From an uncultured Lewinella sp. (lineage in GTDB: Bacteria; Bacteroidota; Bacteroidia; Chitinophagales; Saprospiraceae), in NCBI GenBank assembly GCA_938021455.1, contig CALIGP010000008.1:1-10369 (forward strand): a stretch of 10,369 nt of DNA, given 5' to 3'. This document shows, in pieces, positions 1-6,700 of the stretch. The position numbers and the translations under genes are program-made. Below the pieces are notes generated by a model that was not told where the DNA came from, ran no database searches, and was given only the letters and a program-made list of their open reading frames with translations. Position 1 is the first letter of the stretch, and each line of letters opens with the position of its first letter.

Positions 1-42
1 TCTGTGAACCTCTGTGAAACACCTCCCTGCACCTCTGTGGTT
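1..42. repeat. TCTGTG-rich short dispersed-type repeat (partial at window edge)
   Basis: The motif TCTGTGAA occurs at 1-8 and again at 11-18, and TCTGTGG follows at 34-40. On the other strand this reads as an ACCACAGAGG / CACAGAGGTTCACAGA pattern. Known from other genomes (recollection, not a search): arrays of this CACAGAG type occur as dispersed non-coding repeats in Bacteroidota and some other phyla, often just after genes. Here it lies immediately beyond the terminator of the SGNH esterase gene and may continue left of the window. No protein reading on either strand is convincing. Confidence 0.5.
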
Positions 43-65
43 AAAAAAAAGCTGCGAAGCAGCCC
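43..65 (-). terminator. Intrinsic terminator after the SGNH esterase gene
   Basis: On the minus strand a GCTGC / GCAGC stem (arms 59-63 and 51-55) closes a three-base TTC loop and runs directly into eight T residues (43-50). The hairpin begins four bases after the esterase stop codon at 68-70. The stem is short (5 bp, extendable by G-T pairs), but the uninterrupted T tract and exact placement make this the clearest terminator in the window. It marks the end of the sulfatase-esterase transcript. Confidence 0.75.
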
Positions 66-67
66 AT

Positions 68-838
68 CTACTCCCGATCCAAAACCCCACTCCCCAACAC
101 AAACTCCCCAAAGTTCTTCCCCCAAACCTGATAAGTCAACCCCGAAGGATGCACCCCATCGCTAAAGAAAGCCGTGGGGTCTTCGTCCAGGTTCAGTTCT
201 TTAGCCCAGGGCTTGAGGCGGATGATTTCGTCGTTAAAAACGACAGCGGAATACTCTTTAGTCAGCTTCCGAAGCTCCTTACCGTGCCACTCCACCAGAT
301 TACCGATTGTCCATTTGATGAGTGGCGTGAAAGCGGGAAATTCTTTAATGGGCGGGATGTTGGCGAAAGCGATTGGAGTACCAGGAAAGCGATCTTGCAA
401 AAAGGCGATCATGTAGGCTACGTCCTTACGGAAATTCCAGGGCTGGGTCAGTTTAAAGGCGTCGTTTCCGGCCGTTCCGATGACAATCAGGTCGGCCTCC
501 GTTTCCACGATTACGGGTAAGACCTCTTCGTTAAGCCGGGCCGCCGTGTATCCGCTGCGAGCATAGATCTTCCAATCCACCTTGCTCTTTAGTCCCTCCG
601 CCAGCACCTGCGCCAGCGCCGCCGTAAAACCTTCTGCTTGTGTCTTCACCCCTACGCTGGCAAAAGTGCTTTCCCCAATCGCCAGTACCCGAAAGGGCTT
701 CCCCTCCCCCACTACGCCCTGCGGCCCCGTAGCATCCGGCAGTTTAGGAACGGCCGCCAGGATTTTCTGCCCGTGCCAATACATGATGGGCAGCGTCGGG
801 ATCGCCGCCATAAGCCCCAACAGGTACCGTACGTACAT
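68..838 (-). CDS. Membrane-anchored SGNH/GDSL-family hydrolase (esterase-like)
   Basis: The 256-aa product has the conserved blocks of the SGNH hydrolase superfamily. Block I is AIGESTFASVG with the nucleophile Ser57 in a G-E-S context (usual form G-D-S). Block II contributes Gly96 (ARSGYTA). Block III is GTAGND with Asn125. Block V is SDGVHPS with Asp227 and His230 completing the Ser-Asp-His triad; Gly96 and Asn125 are the expected oxyanion-hole residues. Residues 1-20 are hydrophobic without a clear cleavage site, so a signal anchor with the catalytic domain outside the cytoplasm is likely. An LPxATGP linker before the domain resembles a widespread stand-alone bacterial SGNH group. The ATG at 836-838 overlaps the sulfatase stop by one base (TAATG), which supports this start and translational coupling. 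The family cleaves acyl esters of lipids, glycans or small molecules; the substrate cannot be read from the sequence. Being coupled to a sulfatase makes ester removal from a sulfated glycan one possibility, as inference only. Confidence 0.87.
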   Translation of the reverse strand: MYVRYLLGLMAAIPTLPIMYWHGQKILAAVPKLPDATGPQGVVGEGKPFRVLAIGESTFASVGVKTQAEGFTAALAQVLAEGLKSKVDWKIYARSGYTAARLNEEVLPVIVETEADLIVIGTAGNDAFKLTQPWNFRKDVAYMIAFLQDRFPGTPIAFANIPPIKEFPAFTPLIKWTIGNLVEWHGKELRKLTKEYSAVVFNDEIIRLKPWAKELNLDEDPTAFFSDGVHPSGLTYQVWGKNFGEFVLGSGVLDRE

Positions 839-2643
839 TACTTCGAATTTAGTCGTTCCAGAGAAACATAATAAGCGCCACGGGTCACCCCTTGTTCATC
901 CGTAATCCAGGTTTGTAGCTCCTGCGGTCCTTTTAGCAGGTACATCACTTTTGAGATGGCTTCTACCCCAGGACCTACTTCCAAATTCAACACCTTATCA
1001 CCCACTTTGAGCACGGCATTCTGGGGATTAACGATAACCCCATCTTTATACCCATCCCCCCCAGGAACAGCCGGCATGGAAGGTACCGTTGCGGCAAACT
1101 GACGTGCTACCCCGGGCGGCCAGCGGTACAGGTTGATGGCGTATTCTCCGGCTTCCGCTACGTCAATGGCCCAGTAGCCGTTATGGACTTGACCCGCCCG
1201 AATCAGTTTTTGATTCCAGGGAGAGCCCGTTTCCGTATGCCAGTCATGTGCCGTTATCAAGGCCGGATTCTCTGCCGGGTGCCCCACAATTATTCGGCTC
1301 ATCACTGCACTATCAATAGCGACCTGACGCCACCAGTCTTCGTAGGCTTGTTCGAGCTTAGCGGCCATGTCTGGATTTGCGCTAATCACATTCTCTCGTT
1401 GCCCGGGATCATCCGCCAATTTGTAGAGTTCCTTGCCGTTTATCAGCCGCCAGTCCTGCATCATCACGCAGCTCCGTTTTCCCTTTTCCAGTAGCTCCTC
1501 CCGCTGGGTGTCCACGACAACGATTCGATCGTTCAGCTCCGCCTGCGCACCATTTTGAATAAGTGGCAGAAGGCTCTGCCCATCCAGTGGATAATCAACT
1601 TCTAAAGGGTGGCCCACTACATCAAGCAGGGTCGGCAAAATATCGGTGTAAGTAGTCAGCTCATCATACGCTGCAGGCTGCGGTCCACCTTCGGGGAATC
1701 GCAGGAACAAGGGTACCCGGTGTCCGCCTTCATACTCATCAACTTTCCGGCCCCGCATTCCGGCGTTGAAGCCTTTGGTGACGTGCCGCCCCTTATCAAT
1801 GTTCGCTCCCGAGGAAGTACCATTGTCAGTCATGAAAACAATCAAGGTGTTGTCTTCGATGTCTAAGTCTCGGAGCTGAGCTCGCAGTCGTCCAATATTA
1901 TCATCCACATTGGCAATCATCCCGAAAAAACGGGGATTGGGGATATCAGCATTATCCCGGTAAGGGTCAACGTATTTATCGGCAATGTGATAGGGGCCAT
2001 GTGGCGCATTGGTGACGATGTAGGTAAAAAAGGGCTCTCCCTTTTTTGCTTTCTCCTCCATAAATTCACCGGCTTCCTCAAACCATACATCGGTGCAGTA
2101 GCCTTCCTTTTTTTCGGGCTCTCCGTTATGGAAATAGGTATCGTCAAAGTAGTCGTTCCCCCAGGCGTCCGGTGTTTGCCCTACGCCGCCGCCGCCGTGG
2201 ATGAGCACTTCGTCGAAGCCCCGGTCTTGCGGTCGAAAGGGGTAATTATCGCCCAGGTGCCATTTGCCGAAGATGCCAGTCGCATAGCCAGCCGATTGCA
2301 GCTCACTAGCCAGCGTAGTAAAGCGGGTAGCTAACAATGAGCGGCCACCGATGGTGTGCCAGGCACCGGCCCGATTACAGTTGACGCCCGACATCAAACC
2401 CGCCCGGGTTGGGGCGCAGGTGGTTGCTACGTGAAAATTAGTAAAACGAACACTTTCATCGTGCAGCGCATCCATTTCTGGCGTTTTGAGCCAGGGGTTA
2501 CCGTGTGCGGCAATGTCTCCGTAGCCCTGATCGTCCGTCATAATCAGCACGATGTTCATCGGCTGGTCGGAAGCAGGTGCGGAAGGAGGAGTCGAACAGG
2601 CGGCTAAACAAAGTGCCAATAGCAAAGCTGGGATTAATCTCAT
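838..2643 (-). CDS. Lipoprotein sulfatase (arylsulfatase A-like, formylglycine type)
   Basis: The 601-aa product is a type I sulfatase, which hydrolyses sulfate esters. Residues 1-16 are a lipoprotein signal with lipobox LAAC and lipidated Cys16, so it should be membrane-anchored. The metal site is visible in IMTDDQGYGD (Asp37, Asp38) and in TDNG (Asp273, Asn274). The active-site signature is CAPTRAGLMSG: Cys76, the residue converted to formylglycine by an anaerobic or aerobic maturase, with Arg80. GKWHLG (Lys127, His129), APHGPY (His215) and GRK before YEGGHRVP (Lys300) are the other expected catalytic positions. Residues about 465-601 (HDWHTETGSPW, GYWAIDVAEAGEYAINLYRWPPG) form an extra beta-rich C-terminal domain also seen on other environmental sulfatases. 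The ATG at 2641-2643 gives a complete lipoprotein signal. No Shine-Dalgarno is evident, as is usual for Bacteroidota. The stop overlaps the esterase start. The sulfated substrate is unknown, and no maturase or glycoside hydrolase is in view. Confidence 0.95.
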   Translation of the reverse strand: MRLIPALLLALCLAACSTPPSAPASDQPMNIVLIMTDDQGYGDIAAHGNPWLKTPEMDALHDESVRFTNFHVATTCAPTRAGLMSGVNCNRAGAWHTIGGRSLLATRFTTLASELQSAGYATGIFGKWHLGDNYPFRPQDRGFDEVLIHGGGGVGQTPDAWGNDYFDDTYFHNGEPEKKEGYCTDVWFEEAGEFMEEKAKKGEPFFTYIVTNAPHGPYHIADKYVDPYRDNADIPNPRFFGMIANVDDNIGRLRAQLRDLDIEDNTLIVFMTDNGTSSGANIDKGRHVTKGFNAGMRGRKVDEYEGGHRVPLFLRFPEGGPQPAAYDELTTYTDILPTLLDVVGHPLEVDYPLDGQSLLPLIQNGAQAELNDRIVVVDTQREELLEKGKRSCVMMQDWRLINGKELYKLADDPGQRENVISANPDMAAKLEQAYEDWWRQVAIDSAVMSRIIVGHPAENPALITAHDWHTETGSPWNQKLIRAGQVHNGYWAIDVAEAGEYAINLYRWPPGVARQFAATVPSMPAVPGGDGYKDGVIVNPQNAVLKVGDKVLNLEVGPGVEAISKVMYLLKGPQELQTWITDEQGVTRGAYYVSLERLNSK

Positions 2644-2748
2644 AACCGAAATATAGCATCCAAAAGAATAAGCGGCGCGGACGCAGGTGCAAAGATTGTT
2701 GTGAGGAGCAAAGTTTAAACCATTACAGGCAGCGGCTGCCTGCCGAAG
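2644..2748. other. Intergenic gap before the sulfatase
   Basis: This 105-bp spacer separates the coiled-coil gene from the sulfatase. It contains a 7-bp hairpin listed separately and two TTTG motifs on the minus strand. None sits at a proper 19-21 base distance from a TAnnTTTG box, so a promoter for the sulfatase cannot be assigned with confidence. The sulfatase could be read through from the upstream gene or have a weak promoter of its own. Confidence 0.5.
2726..2742 (-). terminator. Perfect 7-bp hairpin after the coiled-coil gene; weak terminator candidate
   Basis: CAGGCAG and CTGCCTG are perfectly complementary arms around a three-base loop, starting six bases past the stop codon of the 267-aa gene. 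On the minus strand it is followed by TAATGGTTTAAAC, which is AT-rich but lacks a real T tract. It could attenuate transcription, protect the 3' end of the upstream message, or be a REP-like structure. An efficient intrinsic terminator is less likely. Confidence 0.4.
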
Positions 2749-3552
2749 TCAGCCCCTCATGGCCTCTCCCAATTTCTTCATGTACTGGGCGCTAGTCTCT
2801 TTCAGGTAAATACCTAAAGAGATGGCGGTTTTGTCCAGCAGGTTGACGTCAAAGAAAGCGTAGTCGAAGCTATGCTGACGCCCACTAGTGGCCTCTTCTC
2901 GCTTTCTGATGAGCAGCTGAAGTTCCGCATCGCTAATATTATTTTCTCCCCCTACATTTATGTACCCACGGATGCGGCGCTCGGTGTCCTCCAAACCCTT
3001 TTTCAGAATTTGCAGACTATTGGTGGCTTCCGCCAATATCTTCCGCTGCAGATTTATGCCGTCCACTGCGCGCTTTTTCTCCGTGGCGACTACTTGATCT
3101 GTCTTTTCAACGGAGTAATAATGCTCGTCGATGTCCCGGTTAAATTGTTTCACCGTAGCCAGGTGAAGGTCCCCCAGCTCGCGCATCGGCTGAATAATGG
3201 CTTGAAACTTGGTCAATTGTAGTTCGTGATACTGCTTCTCTCCGGCGAGGGTTCCTCTCCGGTGAGGGTCGTCCACTTCCAGGAAAAGCCGGGTAAAAGT
3301 TCCCTTGACTTCGTGGTCTACTACCCCGAGTTCACTGAGCATCCTTGAAAAAGACAGTGCTTTCTCATTAAAAGCCGTGACGGAATCTAAGACCTCATCC
3401 AAAGCTTCCGGGCCGTCATCCTGAAAGCGAGGATCGTTCAGGTCGACGGGTTCGTAGCGCGGCTCAGCCGCAGCGGGAGGAGAGCTTTCCTCCCGCTGCG
3501 GTTTCTTTTCCGGCTCGTCATTACTCAATATATCGTCGTAAGGATTCGGCAT
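2749..3552 (-). CDS. Unrecognised acidic, helical/coiled-coil cytoplasmic protein
   Basis: I do not recognise this 267-aa protein. There is no signal peptide, lipobox or transmembrane segment, so it should be cytoplasmic. Residues 1-50 are low-complexity, acidic and proline-rich (MPNPYDDILSNDEPEKKP), probably disordered. Residues 50-95 and 105-195 are strongly helical and charged, with heptad-like hydrophobic spacing (for example around LQRKILAEATNSLQILKKGLEDTERRI), suggesting a coiled coil. A GGENN turn near 201-205 is followed by another helical stretch and a final segment (YAFFDVNLLDKTAISLGIYLKETSAQYMKKLGEAM) with aromatic and hydrophobic residues. Overall this suggests a scaffold or oligomerising protein rather than an enzyme; no catalytic motif is visible. 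The ATG at 3550-3552 is preceded by a plausible promoter. Residues 95-105 are encoded by an out-of-frame tandem repeat (see the repeat at 3238-3268). The gene is long, open and clean, so its reality is not in doubt, only its function. Confidence 0.85.
   Translation of the reverse strand: MPNPYDDILSNDEPEKKPQREESSPPAAAEPRYEPVDLNDPRFQDDGPEALDEVLDSVTAFNEKALSFSRMLSELGVVDHEVKGTFTRLFLEVDDPHRRGTLAGEKQYHELQLTKFQAIIQPMRELGDLHLATVKQFNRDIDEHYYSVEKTDQVVATEKKRAVDGINLQRKILAEATNSLQILKKGLEDTERRIRGYINVGGENNISDAELQLLIRKREEATSGRQHSFDYAFFDVNLLDKTAISLGIYLKETSAQYMKKLGEAMRG
3238..3268. repeat. 17-bp-period tandem duplication inside the coiled-coil gene
   Basis: CTCTCCGGCGAGGG (3238-3251) and CTCTCCGGTGAGGG (3255-3268) are two 14-base copies with one mismatch, offset by 17 bases. 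Because 17 is not a multiple of three, the copies are read in different frames (residues about 95-105, DPHRRGTLAGEK). On the minus strand each copy carries CCGGAGAG, which is also present in the palindrome in the intergenic element at 3673-3693. This may be a small repeat that entered a coding region, or coincidence in a GC-rich turn. Confidence 0.55.
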
Positions 3553-3584
3553 AGTGGCAAGTTAGGACCTGTTGGGGAATCAGG

Positions 3585-3616
3585 CAAAGCCTACTGGATC
3601 AAGTATGGATAACAAA
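3585..3616 (-). promoter_or_regulatory. Candidate Bacteroidota-type promoter for the coiled-coil gene
   Basis: On the minus strand TTTG (3616-3613) is followed after 19 bases by TAGGCTTTG (3593-3585). The known Bacteroidota consensus is TTTG, about 19-21 bases, then TAnnTTTG; here the -7 box has one extra internal base. The predicted start would leave a leader of roughly 25-30 bases before the ATG at 3552. The -33 TTTG lies inside the left terminal inverted repeat of the element at 3610-3738. No Shine-Dalgarno is visible. This is pattern matching only. Confidence 0.4.
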
Positions 3617-3738
3617 TTGCAGGTTTGAAGAAAATTTTAGACTTCAGTACTGGTAAAAAACCTCTCCCCCGACCCCTCTCCGGAGGAGAGGGGAGACGTC
3701 TCCAGCGGCAAATTTGTGTAGGAAGCTGCAATTTGTTA
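3610..3738. mobile_element. MITE-like structured element with perfect 13-bp terminal inverted repeats
   Basis: TAACAAATTGCAG at 3610-3622 is exactly inverted as CTGCAATTTGTTA at 3726-3738, bounding 129 bp that fill most of the gap between two genes. Inside are a 9-3-9 perfect palindrome (3673-3693, arms CCCCTCTCC and GGAGAGGGG) and a perfect 12-bp palindrome GGAGACGTCTCC (3692-3703) overlapping it by two bases. There is no coding capacity. If the outer TA is read as a target-site duplication, the ends would fit a TA-targeting (IS630/Tc1-like) MITE, but TA is self-complementary so this is not independent evidence. Alternatively it is a non-mobile intergenic hairpin repeat. Its CCTCTCC-rich core resembles dispersed palindromic repeats known in Bacteroidota genomes. 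Confidence 0.5.
3655..3693 (-). terminator. Candidate terminator of the giant surface-protein gene
   Basis: Reading the minus strand, a 9-bp GC-rich hairpin (CCCCTCTCC / GGAGAGGGG, three-base loop) begins 57 bases after the stop codon of the giant gene. After a 12-base G-rich stretch comes a run of six T (3660-3655). An alternative pairing of the upstream CCTCTCC with the GGAGAGG just before the T run would put the tract directly after a stem. Either form could end transcription. The same sequence is the core of the 129-bp repeat element, so a repeat may have been adopted as a terminator. Confidence 0.45.
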
Positions 3739-3750
3739 CGCACACCCGAA

Positions 3751-6700
3751 TCAATCCTTGTTACCATTCCAGAATAAATTACCACAATCAACGATCAGGA
3801 TGGTAAAGGTATTCCGGTCAACAGCCGGGCCACACGGTCCGTCGGGGTCATCGGTGATAAAGCGGAACATCACTTCTCCGGCCTCACGGTCACCGGGGCC
3901 AGGGATGTATTCCGTTGCCGTCGGGTACCGATTCCCGGACGGGAAAGTTCCGTCTCCCATCGTCTGGAAAGTGCCGCTAGCATCAGCGGGAGTTACCGTG
4001 ATGATCTGGTTAAGGTCAATGCCGGTAAGGCAACCCGTTTCCCCACTAAAGGTGACCACTTGGGGTTCGCGTGCCGTTACGGTTAGTGTAGTACTTACCT
4101 CACATCCGCCAGGTAGGGAGAAGTCAATAGTATATACTTGATCAGACTGCAGATCAGTGATGGTGGGCTCAAAGCTGGTAGGATCATCAATCCCTGTGCT
4201 GGGGCTGATCAGTATTTCAAGATCCTCTTGCAGGTCGACGGGAATATTAAGATCAATCTGTTGCGGCCCGTCCATGCATACATCCGCTTCAAAGGGGCCA
4301 AAGATGAATGGTGTCGGTGACACCACTTCTATTCTCTGCATTACTTCGCAAGTTCCGAAGGTTCCTCCGATCACCAGGGTTCCACTAGCGAAACCAGGAT
4401 TTAGCCCATAAGAGACCGTCCCATCTCCATTCTCCACCGCAAAACCGGAGGATACCGGCGAGAAGGAGTAGTCCAGATCTGTACATACACCTTCTATTGT
4501 TGCTGTTTCACCGGGGCACAAAGCAATAGATTCTCCGAGCCCTTCAATAAATGATGGAAGAATAGACTCAACGGGAAAAATGGATTCTCCGCAATCACAT
4601 CCTGGTGTTTCTAACCGTAGCAAAATGGGGCAAATTTCAAGAACATCAACGCCATCAAAGCTGCCAAACAGGGTAATTACTTCTCCACTATCTACGGTGA
4701 TCATTTCCGTCACGGTAGCTCCCAACTGCACGTCGATGCTGGGCTCGTACATTCCGTTAGCATTCACATCGCTGTAAATTTCAATATTCGTAAGTCCGGA
4801 ATAGTCTTCGCTTGGGGCCAGGATGTCAAGCTCATAGGATAAATCAATTGTATTTGGGATGGTACCACATTCTGACATCAGCATCGTCTCTCCTCCGATG
4901 GTTACCGCTGGCACCACCTCAATTTCCAGAAAGGGGCTTTCCGAGAGAATGGAGCTTACCTCGCACTCCATCATAGTGGAAGCACAGGTTAGTGTATAGT
5001 CCTGTTTTACAGCTGCGCTCAATGAATACACACCACAGGCCGCGCCATCTACAATAACGGGAACGCTGAGACATAGCGCTCCTCCGATACCGATTGTTTC
5101 GGGGCCCGTGAAGCTGTACATTGTTACACCTCCCCCCAAATCCGTTTCGGTAATTTCATCAATACTGAATCCGGCGGGAGCCAGCACTTCAACCCCCATG
5201 GCATCTATCGTCAGTCCATCAGGAGTAGTAAACATGATTTCGGTCTGACTGGCGGCAGACTTGCCGGCATTCAGTGTTGTAATCAGGATATTCGTCCCCG
5301 ATCCATCTGCTTTGCAGCTTACCTGAAGATTGTCTGGAACGTTAAATTCCAGGAAGGGCTCAGCACCGGTAGGCGGTACTACCCGTAATCCGTTAGAAGC
5401 AACAACGGGTAGTATGTTCAACTCTTGACAAGTATTCCGCACGTTGGCTTTAGCTGCTAGTACACTACCGTCAATAAAATCACAAGTAGTCTCTGCAGAA
5501 AATGTAATGGCAACGGTAGTTCCCGGAGGTAAAACTCCCGAGGGAAGCCCTGCATTTATTTCTGCCTGATCAAATAAGAAAGCAGTGCCAAATACATTGT
5601 TACTATCTGGCGTGGCAACCGGATCCGTCAACATTGTCGTACTTCCTCCAAGTAAGGTAATTTCAAAACTTCCAGAGGTGGCCATCAAGCCTTCAGGCAG
5701 GTAAAGAATGGGCATGAAGTCAACAAGAGAACCAGTCCCCGTATTGGCAAAAAGAACACTGTACTCATTGGTCGTACAAAGACTTGATTGGACAGGAACG
5801 TCGAAGGTAACCGCTAACCCTACTGACCCCGCTTCGTAAACATAGCATCTGGTTGTATTACAGTTTTCCATCAAAGCATCGTATACCGCCACCTGCTGCT
5901 CAATGGAAACACTACTGGAAGGACACCCAGGAATGGAAGTCAAACACACCATTCCTGCATCACAGAATAACAAGTCTGTCACAAGGTCAAACTCAAAGCA
6001 CTCATCTGCGGGTAAGCCCTCAGGGACTTCCACCGCAAATACCTGCCGGTTTGCATCAGCCGTTACAAAAGAGAACGAAGTAGCATCTCCGCTAATTGAT
6101 TGTAATGCAACACTAGGGCTTAACACAATCCTGATCGCTCCTGGGCTAAGGCTTTCACCTGCTGCCGGGCATAATGAATAACCATTGGTTTCTGAGCCTG
6201 CCAGGTCAATTATTTCGTCATCGTTAACAGAAGAGCTCTGTGTAATGGCCCCTGGCGGCATAATGGGTTGGTCCGTATCAATGATCTGGTCAGTTTGCCG
6301 CTCACGGCTAATCTCCTGTGCGCCAGTTGGGTTTAGACGAGGGAAAGGTAAATAGCGAGTACCGATTGGTGCTACGAGGTTACCATCGTTATTTCTGATT
6401 TTATCTGTCCAAAATGGCGTGGCTGCATTAATTCTAAACGTCTCAGGCGATTGAAGATCGGGTAAGTAGACATTGGCGGCATTAAAGTCAACGGCTAGCC
6501 CAAGCTCAGCGGCATCCGAACAGACACGTAGAAGCGGGATACGGAATACCAAAGAGTCTGGCATCCCGCCCTGGAAGCCAATGAGGGGAAATGTTCCGCC
6601 AACGGTAGTTACGTCATTTAGGTCTGGATCAGTGCCACCAAAACCGTTGTATCCCTCGGAGCGAACGCCATCTGCCCGCTCAGCATCCACAAATGAAAGT

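Noticed and set aside
14..520. Plus-strand open frame of 168 codons at the left end
   Set aside because: It is antisense to the SGNH esterase, which has all catalytic blocks. Its start falls in a repeat, and its product resembles no family.
2648..2655. TATATTTC just upstream of the sulfatase ATG as a -7 promoter box
   Set aside because: No TTTG lies 19-21 bases upstream, and the implied transcription start would fall on the start codon.
3673..3703. CRISPR-like or phage attachment site in the palindromic region
   Set aside because: There is no repeat-spacer periodicity, no cas gene, no integrase and no tRNA in the window.
3591..3791. Minus-strand frame of 66 codons overlapping the end of the giant gene, considered as a frameshifted C-terminal sorting domain
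   Set aside because: Its translation runs through the GC-rich palindrome (arginine/proline-rich) and has no T9SS-like motif; it is non-coding repeat.
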